In this document: positions 17,810-25,584 of the stretch, one piece after another
How positions within the stretch are numbered: the stretch's first letter is position 1
Layout of the letters: the number at the start of each line of letters is the position of its first letter
Source of the DNA: Curtobacterium sp. MCBD17_035
Lineage (GTDB): Bacteria > Actinomycetota > Actinomycetes > Actinomycetales > Microbacteriaceae
NCBI RefSeq assembly: GCF_003234815.2
Contig: NZ_CP126279.1
Location: 558,001 to 622,000, forward strand
Reading direction: 5' to 3'
DNA length: 64,000 nucleotides
Program-made: the position numbers and the translations under genes
The notes under the pieces: model-generated
Told to the model about the DNA's origin: nothing
What the model saw: only the letters and a program-made list of their open reading frames with translations
Databases searched by the model: none

Positions 17810-18838
17810 TCAGTCCCGCGCCGGCTCGAACCCGTGGCGGCGATCGCCGAGCACCCGCTCGGTGACCTCGCGCTCGGCCTCGGGCGAGAACGGCTCCTGC
17901 CGCGCTCGCACCGCCGCGGCCGTCTGCTCCTCGATGAGGTCCATGTTGACGGCCGCGCCGGCCATCACGCCCGCGGCGGCGGAGCTCATGACCTGCGCGC
18001 CGATGTCCGTCACGTTCCCGGCCGCCCACACGCCGGGCAGTGCAGTCCGACCGGTCGGGTCGGCCGGGACGTGTCGGCCCATGCCGCTCGGATGCTCGGC
18101 GACCTCGCCGCCGAGGTGCTCGAACACGTCCGCTCGGGCGACCACCCGCGTCTGCACGGCCACCGCGTCGAGGGGGAACACATGCCCGTCGTCGAGTTCG
18201 ACGCCCGTCAACCGGTCGTCGTCGACGAGCACCCGAGCGACCGGACCCTCGACGACGCGGATGCCCCGAGCCGCCAACCGCTCCCACTCCTCGTCCGAGG
18301 GCTCGGGCATCGTGTGCCGGAAGAGCGTCACGTCGTCGCTGAGCTGCCGGAAGAGCAGCACCTGGTGGACGGCCATCGCGCCGGAGCCGAGCACGCCGAT
18401 CCGCTGGCCCCGGACCTCCCAACCGTGGCAGTAGGGGCAGTGCACGACGTCGCGCCCCCAGCGCTCGCGCAGTCCGGGCACGTCGGGGAGCTCGTCGACC
18501 GCGCCCGACGCCAGGACGAGACGGCGGCCGCGGAGTCGGCTGCCGTCCTCGAGGCTGACGGCGATGCGGTCGCCCTGCCGTGCGGCGGCGGTCGCTCGTC
18601 CGACGGCGATGCGGACGCCGTAGCGCTCGGCGTCCGCGCGGGCCACGCGCAGGAGGTCGGTCGGTGCGGTCCCCTCGCGGCCGAGGACGTTGTGGGCGGC
18701 CCCCGCCCGTGCGTTCCGGGGCTCGCCCGCGTCGACGACCACCACCGATCGCATCGAGCGCGCCAGTGCCGTCGCGGCGCTCAGGCCGGCCGCACCGCCG
18801 CCGATGACGACGACGTCGTGGTCAGTGTGTGTGGGCAT
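17810..18838 (-). CDS. thioredoxin-reductase-like FAD/NAD(P) oxidoreductase
   Basis: Protein of 342 residues. FAD motif VVVIGGGAAGLSAATALARS at residues 8-27; active-site-like pair in HCPYCHGWEV about residue 140; NAD(P) motif RIGVLGSGAMAVHQVL; C-terminal FAD motif LPGVWAAGNVTDIGAQV. The CxxC position and two Rossmann domains match thioredoxin-reductase-like proteins; partner unknown. A CCTCCTC complement gives a GAGGAGG ribosome site before the ATG. It is divergent from an XRE-cupin regulator with 83 bp between start codons, so that regulator probably controls it. Confidence 0.88.
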   Translation of the reverse strand: MPTHTDHDVVVIGGGAAGLSAATALARSMRSVVVVDAGEPRNARAGAAHNVLGREGTAPTDLLRVARADAERYGVRIAVGRATAAARQGDRIAVSLEDGSRLRGRRLVLASGAVDELPDVPGLRERWGRDVVHCPYCHGWEVRGQRIGVLGSGAMAVHQVLLFRQLSDDVTLFRHTMPEPSDEEWERLAARGIRVVEGPVARVLVDDDRLTGVELDDGHVFPLDAVAVQTRVVARADVFEHLGGEVAEHPSGMGRHVPADPTGRTALPGVWAAGNVTDIGAQVMSSAAAGVMAGAAVNMDLIEEQTAAAVRARQEPFSPEAEREVTERVLGDRRHGFEPARD

Positions 18839-18878
18839 GTCGTTCCTCCTCGTTCGACCGTCAGCTTGTGCGGTGCTC

Positions 18879-18912
18879 GCGGAAGTGGCAATCGTTCTTG
18901 CGGGAATGGCAA
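18879..18912. promoter_or_regulatory. direct repeat, likely XRE operator
   Basis: GCGGAAGTGGCAA (18879-18891) and GCGGGAATGGCAA (18900-18912) are near-identical with starts 21 bp apart, two helical turns, in the intergenic region of the flavoprotein and XRE genes. The spacing suits two regulator dimers on one face. Confidence 0.55.
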
Positions 18913-18921
18913 AGTGAGTCC

Positions 18922-19506
18922 ATGGACGAGACGTGGGAACGCACCCTCGACGCGGTCGGCGGCCGGCTTCGGAAGCTCCGGACGAACCGCGGATTGACGC
19001 TCGCGCAGGTGTCCGCCGCCACCGGGGTGTCCGTGAGCACGCTGTCACGGCTCGAGTCGGGCGGGCGACGTCCCACACTCGAGCTGCTCCTCCCGCTCGC
19101 CCGCGAGTACCAGGTGCCGCTCGACGAGCTCGTCGGAGCGCCGCCGAGTGGCGACCCGCGCATCCACATCCGACCGTTCCGCGCCCACGGCCACACGATC
19201 CTGCCGCTCGGGCGCGGGGCCGTCGGGATCACCGCGTTCAAGCACGTCATGCCGGGGCGGGTCGCGCCGGCCGTGCCCGAGCCCATGACCCATCCCGGGC
19301 ACGAGTGGCTGTACGTCCTGACCGGCCGACTCCGCCTCGTGCTCGGCGACCAGGACATGGTGCTCGGTCCCGGTGAAGCGGCCGAGTTCGACACCCGCAC
19401 CCCACACTGGTCCGGTGCTGCGGGGCCGGAAGCGGTCGAGTTCCTCAGCCTGTCCGGGAGGAGCGGGGAGCGCGCGCACGTCCTGCCCACGTCCGGCGCG
19501 CGGTAG
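18922..19506 (+). CDS. XRE-family regulator with cupin domain
   Basis: Protein of 194 residues. Helix-turn-helix at about residues 13-65 (LRKLRTNRGLTLAQVSAATG followed by VSVSTLSRLESGGRRPTLELL). The C-terminal cupin (residues 100-185) contains HEWLYVLTGRLRLVLGDQDMVLGPGEAAEFDTRTPHW. This layout matches small-molecule-responsive XRE-cupin regulators. It is divergent from the flavoprotein gene and likely regulates it. No effector can be inferred. Confidence 0.88.
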   Translation: MDETWERTLDAVGGRLRKLRTNRGLTLAQVSAATGVSVSTLSRLESGGRRPTLELLLPLAREYQVPLDELVGAPPSGDPRIHIRPFRAHGHTILPLGRGAVGITAFKHVMPGRVAPAVPEPMTHPGHEWLYVLTGRLRLVLGDQDMVLGPGEAAEFDTRTPHWSGAAGPEAVEFLSLSGRSGERAHVLPTSGAR

Positions 19507-19515
19507 CGTAGGGGC

Positions 19516-19572
19516 GTGCGCAACTCGTCATGGCAGGAGGTCGCCGGCGGTCCATCCGCCGACGTCAGGTGA
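19516..19572 (+). other. possible leaderless 18-codon leader ORF
   Basis: A TAGCGT (19504-19509) lies six bases before a GTG that opens an 18-codon frame (VRNSSWQEVAGGPSADVR) ending at TGA 19572. It is followed by about 145 nt of GC-rich, foldable sequence before the FBP-domain gene. It could be a regulatory leader peptide; it could also be chance. Confidence 0.35.
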
Positions 19573-19717
19573 CGGCCGCCCCGGCCCCCGCTTCCGCGGA
19601 TGCCGGCTGGCGGCGCAGTGGATCGATCCCGGTCGTCGTGACCGTCGTCCGCTGTGCCCTCCTCCCCATGACACCCGCCCGGCGCCAGCGCGCCCGGGCT
19701 GAGAGAACGGCACACCC

Positions 19718-20206
19718 ATGCTCCCCATCACCGAGAAGGCCATCCGCGCCGCGTTCGTGAACGCCTCGCGGAAGGAGGTCTCCGACATCACCCTGCCCAC
19801 CGGGTTCGACGCCCTCGACTGGGACGCGCTCGACTACCTCGGCTGGCGCGACCCGAAGATCGGACGTCGGGCGTACGCGATCATCCCCGACGGCGACGCC
19901 CTCGTCGGCATCCTGTTCCGCCAGGCCGATGGCGGCACCCGCACCCGGCCGCAGTGCGCCTGGTGCCAGGACGTCCGCCTGCCGAACGACGTGCTGTTCT
20001 ACAGCGCGCGCCGGAGTGGGGCCTCGGGGCGGAACGGCAACACCGTCGGCACGCTCGTCTGCGCCGACTTCCAGTGTTCGGCCAACGTGCGGAACCCACC
20101 GCCGCCGGCGTACCTCGGGTTCGACGTCGAGGCGGCCCGGCAGGAGCGCATCGTCAGCCTCCGGCAGCGGGCGGCCGCGTTCGCGCGGGACGTGCGGGGG
20201 GCGTGA
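19718..20206 (+). CDS. FBP-domain (FusB-like, EF-G-binding) protein
   Basis: Protein of 162 residues. It begins LPITEKAIRAAFVNASRKEVSDITLP and ends with a four-cysteine zinc site, QCAWCQDVR ... LVCADFQCSANVRNPPP (C-x2-C and C-x4-C). This is the FBP fold (fibronectin-binding-protein-like) of FusB/FusC, which bind elongation factor G and rescue ribosomes blocked by fusidic acid. Whether this homologue gives resistance is not shown. A leader of about 200 nt precedes the gene and may hold a short ORF. Confidence 0.82.
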   Translation: MLPITEKAIRAAFVNASRKEVSDITLPTGFDALDWDALDYLGWRDPKIGRRAYAIIPDGDALVGILFRQADGGTRTRPQCAWCQDVRLPNDVLFYSARRSGASGRNGNTVGTLVCADFQCSANVRNPPPPAYLGFDVEAARQERIVSLRQRAAAFARDVRGA

Positions 20207-20244
20207 ACCGTCCGGGGGGCGTGAGCCGCTGGGGAGGCGCGGGC

Positions 20245-20277
20245 CACTGGGGAGGCGCGGGCCGCGCCTCCCCAGTG
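20245..20277 (+). terminator. hairpin terminator after the FBP gene
   Basis: Perfect inverted repeat CACTGGGGAGGCGCGG-G-CCGCGCCTCCCCAGTG. Just upstream (20229-20246) is a tandem copy of its left arm, CTGGGGAGGCGCGGGCCA, so the arm is duplicated. Confidence 0.75.
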
Positions 20278-20285
20278 CATCGGAA

Positions 20286-20315
20286 TTGACAATCATTATC
20301 GATAGTGAATAGCGT
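20286..20315 (+). promoter_or_regulatory. promoter with Zur-like box
   Basis: TTGACA (20286-20291) and TAGCGT (20310-20315), 18 bp apart, form a promoter. The 15-mer TGACAATCATTATCG (20287-20301) overlaps it. It resembles the actinobacterial Zur consensus TGAAAATGATTTTCA and is the most AT-rich stretch nearby. Zinc-dependent repression of the following gene is the natural reading. Confidence 0.7.
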
Positions 20316-20387
20316 CGCGGTGCGGGCGCAGCGTGGTCGCCGCCGCCCGTCCCTGTCGAGCGGCCTCGGAACGGACCTCCACCCCTC

Positions 20388-21338
20388 ATGCGTCAACGCG
20401 CCCTCATCGCCCTCGCCGCCGTCGCCGGCGCCGCCGCTCTCGGTCTCACCGGATGCTCGAGTTCCGGAGGGGCGGGTGGAACGTCCGGATCCGGGTCGTC
20501 CGCCTCCGGTGGCTCCGGGTCCTCCGGCCGCATCGACGTCGTGGCGTCGACCAACGTGTACGGCGGCCTCGTGTCGACGATCGGCGGCTCCCACGTCCAC
20601 GTGACGAGCATCCTGTCCGACCCCTCGCAGGACCCGCACTCGTTCGAGGCCTCGCCCCGCACCCAGCTCGCCGTGTCCCATGCGGACCTGCTCATCGAGA
20701 ACGGCGGCGGGTACGACTCGTACATGGAGACCCTGCGTGACTCCACGAAGTCCAAGGCCGACCTCATCGACGTCGTCAAGCTGTCCGGGCTCCAGAAGGC
20801 CGGCGACGACGACTTCAACGAGCACGTGTTCTACAGCTACCCGACCATGGTCCGGTTCGTCAGTCGCGTGGCGACCGAGCTCGGCCAGGAGCAGCCCGCG
20901 CACAAGGGGTCGTTCCGGGCCAACGCGGCACGGGTCACCAAACAGCTCCAGGGCCTCGAAGCGCAGACGGCAGCGCTCAAGCAGCAGGACGCCGGCGACC
21001 GCGTGGCCTACACCGAGCCGGTGCCGGGTTACCTGTTCGACGCGATCGGGCTGCGCAACGTCACCCCGCAGGACTTCTCGGAGGCGATCGAGGAAGGCGA
21101 CGACGTGCCACCCGCGGCGCTCAACGACACGCTCCAGCTGTTCAGTGGCAAGGACCCCGTCAAGCTCCTCGCCTACAACGACCAGACCTCGAGCCCCGAG
21201 ACCGAGCAGGTCAAGTCCGCGGCGCGCAGCAACCACGTGCCGGTCGTCGGCGTCACCGAGACCCTGCCGTCCGGCAAGGGCTACATCGCCTGGCAGCAGA
21301 GCAACATCGACGCCGTCAAGAAGGCGCTTGCGGGCTGA
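20388..21338 (+). CDS. ZnuA-like zinc-binding lipoprotein (orphan)
   Basis: Cluster A-I (metal) ABC substrate-binding protein of 316 residues. Lipobox LTGC at Cys about 22, then a Gly/Ser linker. Metal-site motifs: HVHVTSILSDPSQDPHSFEASP and NEHVFYSYPTM (the usual D-P-H-x-W-L-D-P is changed), the central E-P-V-P-G-Y segment, and DQTSSPETEQV near the end. Zinc is favoured over manganese by the Zur-like box upstream. No permease or ATPase gene is adjacent. The last 23 bp overlap the convergent aroE. Confidence 0.88.
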   Translation: MRQRALIALAAVAGAAALGLTGCSSSGGAGGTSGSGSSASGGSGSSGRIDVVASTNVYGGLVSTIGGSHVHVTSILSDPSQDPHSFEASPRTQLAVSHADLLIENGGGYDSYMETLRDSTKSKADLIDVVKLSGLQKAGDDDFNEHVFYSYPTMVRFVSRVATELGQEQPAHKGSFRANAARVTKQLQGLEAQTAALKQQDAGDRVAYTEPVPGYLFDAIGLRNVTPQDFSEAIEEGDDVPPAALNDTLQLFSGKDPVKLLAYNDQTSSPETEQVKSAARSNHVPVVGVTETLPSGKGYIAWQQSNIDAVKKALAG

Positions 21339-22200
21339 TCGCCGACAGCCCGACCGAGGCCCGCATGGCATCGCGGACGCGGGCCTCGTCGGGCAGCAGC
21401 AGGTCGGCGTCCCCGCTCGTGAAGAACCGGATCTGACCGATGGCCTGCTCGACGAGCATGTCGAGCCCGTTGAGCACCCGGCCGCCCGCTGCCGACCAGC
21501 GCTCGGCGACCACCGACGGCCACGGGTCGTACGCGACGTCGAACAGGACGGCGTCGTCGCCCGACGGGTGCAGTTGCAGGGTGTCGGCGGCGCCGCCCGG
21601 CAGCGTCGAGATGACGAGCCCCGACGCGGGAGCATCGGGCAGGTCCGCCAGCGGGTGCACCTCGAGCGTCACACCGAGCCGCGTCGCGAGCAGCACGAGT
21701 TCGCTCGCCTTCGTCGTGTCGCGCAGGTACACGCGCACGAACGACGCACCGAGACGGAGTGCCGCGAACAAGGCGCTCGCCGCGGTGGCTCCGCCGCCCA
21801 GGATCGTCGCGGCACCCGGCACGTGCCCCAGGGCCTCGACCGGGCGGACGATGCCGTCGACGTCGGTGTTCGCCCCCGAGAGCACGGTGCGGCCGGCCTC
21901 GGTCCGGAGGAGCAGGGTGTTCGCGACGCCGAGCTCGTCGACGAGCGGCGTCGTGCGATCGAGCAGGGGCAGGACCTCGCGCTTGAGCGGCATCGTCAGG
22001 CTCAGGCCGCGCCACGAGCTGTCCAGGTCACCGACGAACGCCTCGAGCTCGCCGGAGCCGACCTCGTGCCGCTCGTACGTCAGATCGAGACCGAGGGCCT
22101 GGTACGCCGCGGCGTGCAACGTCGGCGAGAGCGAGTGGTCGATCGGCTGACCGAGGACGGCGAGGCGGGTGCGGTCGGGATCGGGGAGAGCAGCGGGCAC
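21316..22200 (-). CDS. aroE: shikimate dehydrogenase
   Basis: NADPH-dependent reduction of 3-dehydroshikimate in aromatic amino acid synthesis, 294 residues. Motifs: VLGQPIDHSLSPTLHAAAY (substrate site), SLTMPLKREVLPLLD (catalytic Lys; N of N-V-T-x-P-x-K replaced by S-L-T), GANTDVDGIVRPVE (Asn, Asp), cofactor loop ILGGGATAASALFAAL, and LNGLDMLVEQA. The start is a GTG with TAGGGT eight bases upstream. The gene is divergent from nothing and follows the HTH gene by 42 bp on the same strand. Confidence 0.93.
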   Translation of the reverse strand: MPAALPDPDRTRLAVLGQPIDHSLSPTLHAAAYQALGLDLTYERHEVGSGELEAFVGDLDSSWRGLSLTMPLKREVLPLLDRTTPLVDELGVANTLLLRTEAGRTVLSGANTDVDGIVRPVEALGHVPGAATILGGGATAASALFAALRLGASFVRVYLRDTTKASELVLLATRLGVTLEVHPLADLPDAPASGLVISTLPGGAADTLQLHPSGDDAVLFDVAYDPWPSVVAERWSAAGGRVLNGLDMLVEQAIGQIRFFTSGDADLLLPDEARVRDAMRASVGLSAISPQAPS

Positions 22201-22242
22201 AGCGCATCACCCTACCGACCGGCACCGTGACCGCTGGGCGAC

Positions 22243-23115
22243 TCAGCTGGGCAGGAGCGGCGAATCCGCGGGGTCGAGCGGTGCCGCCCCGGTCGCCCCG
22301 AGTGCCCGGATCAGGTCGAACCGCGAGGCGTCCTCGGTGCCCGGCTCGGCCGTGTTCGTGACGATGTGCAGGTCCTCGCCTGACACGTTGAGCACGTCGC
22401 AGTCGAGCAGCACCGGCCCGACCGTCGGGTGCAGGATCGTCTTCCGCTCCGTCCGGTGTCGGGCGGCGCCGACCTGCGCCCACAGCTCGGCGAACCGGGG
22501 ACTCCCGGCGACGAGCTCGTCGATCAGCGCCTGCAGCTGCCGGTCCTGCGGGTAGCGCACCGTCGTCGTCCGCAGGTCCGACGTGATCGCCTGCTCGAAC
22601 CGCTCGGTCTCGCCCTCCTCGCGCAGCAGCCGGGTCGGCGAGCCGAGGAAGTGCCGCCGGACGACGTTCCGCTCCGGCCCGCTCGCCGGAGGAGCGCCGT
22701 GCAGCGCGTCCCATGCCGCGTTGGTCGTCAGGATCGTCCAGTCCGCGCTGCACACCGCGATGGCGGCGTCCGGCATCCGCGTGATCAGCCGTTGCACGCT
22801 CGGTGGCACGAACGTCGGGACCACCGTCGGTAACGGAGCGGCGAGCCCGGCCGCCACGTACAACTGGTCGCGCTCGCCCTCGGACACCTGCAGCGCGCGG
22901 GCGATCGCGGCGACGACCTGCGCCGACGGCCGGTCCGCCCGCCCCTGCTCCAACCGCACGACGTAGTCGACCGACACCCCGGCCAGGGCCGCCAGTTCCT
23001 CACGCCGCAACCCAGCCGCCCGCCGCCCGGCACCGGCCGGGAGGCCCGCCGCGGCCGGGTGCAACCGGTCGCGCCACGCGCGCAGCAGGGTCGCGAAGTC
23101 GCCTCGTTCGGTCAT
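22243..23115 (-). CDS. helix-turn-helix regulator with MmyB-like ligand domain
   Basis: Protein of 290 residues. The N-terminal HTH spans GRRAAGLRREELAALAGVSVDYVVRLEQGRADRPSAQVVAAIARAL (residues 30-75). After a linker, LITRMPDAAIAVCSADWTILTTNAAWDALHG and NVVRRHFLGSP begin the PAS-like MmyB ligand-binding domain, ending DLHIVTNTAEPGTEDASRFDLIRALG. The family often controls a divergent short-chain dehydrogenase, as here (101 bp between starts). The ATG at 23115 starts right before the conserved region. Confidence 0.88.
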   Translation of the reverse strand: MTERGDFATLLRAWRDRLHPAAAGLPAGAGRRAAGLRREELAALAGVSVDYVVRLEQGRADRPSAQVVAAIARALQVSEGERDQLYVAAGLAAPLPTVVPTFVPPSVQRLITRMPDAAIAVCSADWTILTTNAAWDALHGAPPASGPERNVVRRHFLGSPTRLLREEGETERFEQAITSDLRTTTVRYPQDRQLQALIDELVAGSPRFAELWAQVGAARHRTERKTILHPTVGPVLLDCDVLNVSGEDLHIVTNTAEPGTEDASRFDLIRALGATGAAPLDPADSPLLPS

Positions 23116-23216
23116 GCATCGATGGTCCCACCGACCGCGGTCCCCTGGGTGGTACCGCCGGTCACACTGTTGACGGTTCCCTGGTAGCCCCCGCTGTGGA
23201 GGAGCACGGTGGAGCC

Positions 23217-23912
23217 ATGACAACGACACTCATCACCGGCGGCAACAAGGGACTCGGGTACACGGCGGCGCAGCGACTCCGCGACCTCGGGCACACCGTC
23301 GTCATCGGATCCCGCGACCCCGAGCGCGGTGCATCGGCAGCAGCGGAGCTCGGCGTGGACTGGATCACCATCGACGTCGCCTCCGACGAGTCGGTCGCGA
23401 CGGCCGCCACCGAGTTCACCGAGCGGTTCGGCACGCTCGACGTGCTCGTCAACAACGCGGGCATCGCCGGAGGCCGTGCACCGCTCGACGAGGTGGACGG
23501 GCCCGCGATCGCCCAGGTGCTCGACACGAACACGGTCGGCCCCGTCCGGGTCGTCCACGCGTTCCTCCCGCTGCTCCGTCGTTCCACGGCACCCGTCGTC
23601 GTGAACGTCTCGAGCGGCCTCGGCTCGTTCGCCGTCCGCGCCGACGACTCCCGGATCGAGGCGCAGATCCCGACCCTCTCGTACAGTGCGAGCAAGGCCG
23701 CGCTCAACATGCTCACGACGATCTACGCCAAGTGGATCCCGGAGGTGCGCTTCAACGTGGTCGACCCCGGCTACACCGCCACCGACCTCAACGGCAACTC
23801 CGGCCACCAGACCGTGGAGGAAGGCACCGACGCGATCGTCGCCATGGCCACGATCGGCGCCGACGGCCCGACCGGCACGTTCGTCGATCGCAGCGGCGCC
23901 GTCGCCTGGTGA
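23217..23912 (+). CDS. short-chain dehydrogenase/reductase
   Basis: Classical SDR of 231 residues. TLITGGNKGLGYTAAQRL (cofactor, NADP-type with downstream GSRDPERG), DVLVNNAGIAGG, VVNVSSGLGSF (catalytic Ser) and LSYSASKAALN (catalytic Tyr-x-x-x-Lys). GGAG lies just before the ATG. It is divergent from the MmyB-type regulator, which likely represses it. Substrate unknown. Confidence 0.93.
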   Translation: MTTTLITGGNKGLGYTAAQRLRDLGHTVVIGSRDPERGASAAAELGVDWITIDVASDESVATAATEFTERFGTLDVLVNNAGIAGGRAPLDEVDGPAIAQVLDTNTVGPVRVVHAFLPLLRRSTAPVVVNVSSGLGSFAVRADDSRIEAQIPTLSYSASKAALNMLTTIYAKWIPEVRFNVVDPGYTATDLNGNSGHQTVEEGTDAIVAMATIGADGPTGTFVDRSGAVAW

Positions 23913-23928
23913 TCGGGCCATCGGCCAC

Positions 23929-23975
23929 GGCCGGGAGGCGGGGCGCGCGTCCGACGTGCGTCGCGCCTCCCGGCC
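23929..23975. terminator. long hairpin between convergent genes
   Basis: GGCCGGGAGGCG (23929-23940) pairs with CGCCTCCCGGCC (23964-23975). In the loop, GCGTCCGACGTGCG (23947-23960) recurs at 23996-24009, so part of the region is duplicated with a 49-bp period. Confidence 0.6.
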
Positions 23976-24041
23976 ACGTCCTGGAGGGGCGGTGTGCGTC
24001 CGACGTGCGCCGCGCCACCCGGCGGGGCCGCGGACGCGTCG

Positions 24042-24620
24042 CTAGCGCTGGGCGATGAGGACGGCGGCCGCGTCGCGGGCCTCGGCGGCCCACGGCAGCT
24101 GCGGCTCAGTGTGTGCGCCCACCATGGCACCGTCGTAGAGCATCGCGAGCCGGATCGCCGTCGCGGCGGGGTCGGCGGTGCCGGCCCGGCTGGCGAGGTC
24201 GGTGAAGAGCGCCCGGATCCAGGTGCGGTGCTCGACGTTCACGACGTGCGCGGGCGAGTCCGTCGTGCTCTCGGCCTCGGCGTTGATGAACGGACAGCCG
24301 TTGAAGTCGTCCGTCGCGAACCACGTGCCGAGCAGGTCGAAGACCATGAGGATCTGCTCTGCCGCGTCGACGTCGGCCGCGGCGAGCTGCGTCGTGAGAT
24401 GGTCGCGCCAAGCGAGGCTCCGGCCCTCGACGTACGCGCCGACCAGGTCGTCCTTCGTGCGGAAGTACGTGTACATGGTGGCCTTCGACACGTTCGCGGC
24501 ATCGGCGATCGTGTCGACGCCGGTCGCGTGGATGCCGTCGGCGTAGAAGAGCCGGTCGGCGGTCTGCACGACGCGGTCGAGCGCAGGGCGCTTGCGGGTG
24601 CGGGGTGTCGTGGTCGCCAC
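24042..24620 (-). CDS. TetR-family regulator
   Basis: Protein of 192 residues. HTH: ALDRVVQTADRLFYADGIHA then TGVDTIADAANVSKATMYTYFRTKDDLVGAY. The C-terminal part (LMVFDLLGTWFATDDFNGCPFINAEAE) is of the TetR_C group whose members often carry the G-C-P-F-I-N/L motif. AGGAGG lies six bases before the GTG start. Its own promoter carries the same 18-bp palindrome as the promoter of the hydrolase gene just upstream, so it probably represses both. Confidence 0.92.
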   Translation of the reverse strand: MATTTPRTRKRPALDRVVQTADRLFYADGIHATGVDTIADAANVSKATMYTYFRTKDDLVGAYVEGRSLAWRDHLTTQLAAADVDAAEQILMVFDLLGTWFATDDFNGCPFINAEAESTTDSPAHVVNVEHRTWIRALFTDLASRAGTADPAATAIRLAMLYDGAMVGAHTEPQLPWAAEARDAAAVLIAQR

Positions 24621-24631
24621 GTCGGGCCTCC

Positions 24632-24649
24632 TTGAACTGATCTGTTCAG
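24632..24649. promoter_or_regulatory. TetR operator at its own gene
   Basis: TTGAACTGATCTGTTCAG matches the palindrome upstream of the hydrolase gene (one arm perfect). It sits between the predicted -10 TAGACT and the AGGAGG of the TetR gene. Confidence 0.8.
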
Positions 24650-24705
24650 TCTACGACGCGGGCGGGGGCGCCGATCGAGACGGCGGCGTCCCCGCGCCTT
24701 CCGCG

Positions 24706-25470
24706 TCAGGCCTGCGGCTGGTACGCCAGATCGGCGGCGGTGAGGCCCTCGAGCGCCATCCCGAACGGGACGTCCTGGGTCAGCCGGCGCCGCAGGGCGA
24801 GGTTGAGCGTCTGCTTCTGCAGCGAACGGTAGAGCGCGGGCTTGGCGGCGAGCTTCCGCGCGATCTCGATGCCGCGCTCGAGGGCGTGCTCGTGCGCGAC
24901 GACCTCGTTGACGACACCCCACTGCAACGCGGTCTGCGCGTCGATGGTCTCGCCGGTCCAGAGCAGCCACTTGGCGCGCTGGGTGCCGGCGATCTCCTCC
25001 CACACCACGTGCAGGCCGTCGCCGGCGGTGATGCCGAACGCGGGGTGTGGGAAGTCGCCGTAGGTCGCCCGCTCCGACGCGATGTGCACATCGGCGAGCA
25101 GCAGGTACTCCGAGTGGATCGTGGCGGTGCCGTTCGCGACGCCGACGACCGGCATCGGCAGGTCGAGGAGGCGCTCGAGGACCTTGCGGCCCTCGACGCG
25201 GGTCTTCTCCCACGCGGCCGGCTTGAAGATCTCGCCGAGGCTCGGGCCGTCGATGTCCTTCATGAAGTGCTCGCCGGTGCCCGTGATGACCAGGGCCCGG
25301 TTGTCGGCATCGAGCGCGATGTCCTCGAGAGCCTGGGGGAGGTCCTCGTGGGTCCGGCCGGTGAAGGTGAGAGGTCCGCCGTCCGTGTGGAAGCGGAGGA
25401 CGAGCACGCCGTCCTCGTCGCGCTCGAAGGCGAGGTTGTCGTACTGGTCGAAGTAGGTGGGCGTGGTCAT
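24706..25470 (-). CDS. crotonase-family hydrolase, 6-oxocamphor-hydrolase-like
   Basis: Crotonase-superfamily enzyme of 254 residues. It starts YFDQYDNLAFERDEDGVLVLRFHTDGGPLTFTGRTHEDL, which is close to my memory of 6-oxocamphor hydrolase (Rhodococcus), including H-T-D-G-G and the D-N-R strand. ITGTGEHFMKDIDGPS supplies the first oxyanion loop; NGTATIHSEYLLLADVHIASERATYGDFPHPAFGITAGDGLHVVW the second, with the H-x-E and D-G-x-H typical of that subfamily. It probably cleaves a cyclic beta-diketone by retro-Claisen reaction; substrate is inference. Its promoter holds two TetR operators. Confidence 0.82.
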   Translation of the reverse strand: MTTPTYFDQYDNLAFERDEDGVLVLRFHTDGGPLTFTGRTHEDLPQALEDIALDADNRALVITGTGEHFMKDIDGPSLGEIFKPAAWEKTRVEGRKVLERLLDLPMPVVGVANGTATIHSEYLLLADVHIASERATYGDFPHPAFGITAGDGLHVVWEEIAGTQRAKWLLWTGETIDAQTALQWGVVNEVVAHEHALERGIEIARKLAAKPALYRSLQKQTLNLALRRRLTQDVPFGMALEGLTAADLAYQPQA

Positions 25471-25496
25471 GGTGGCTCCTCGGGCTCGGTTGGCAA

Positions 25497-25514
25497 CTGA
25501 ACAGGTCTGTTCAG
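25497..25514. promoter_or_regulatory. TetR operator O1 of the hydrolase gene
   Basis: CTGAACAG-GT-CTGTTCAG is a perfect inverted repeat (8-bp arms, 2-bp spacer), 27 bp upstream of the hydrolase ATG and downstream of its -10. Confidence 0.85.
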
Positions 25515-25527
25515 CCGCGTTGGCTCA

Positions 25528-25555
25528 ACCATACAGATCAGTTCAGTTACGTCAA
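25528..25555 (-). promoter_or_regulatory. hydrolase promoter overlapped by operator O2
   Basis: Leftward TTGACG (complement of 25550-25555) and TATGGT (complement of 25528-25533), 16 bp apart. The imperfect operator CCATACAG-AT-CAGTTCAG (25529-25546) lies exactly over the spacer and -10. Binding there would block polymerase. Confidence 0.8.
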
Positions 25556-25584
25556 GCCGGACTCCCGGGAGGCGTGGGGGCGGC

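Noticed and set aside
19680-19720. CTGAGA in a GGGCTGAGA context, like a TPP riboswitch
   Set aside because: The ACCTGAT and CGTAGGGA elements do not follow it in the right order; the similar CGTAGGG string lies upstream.
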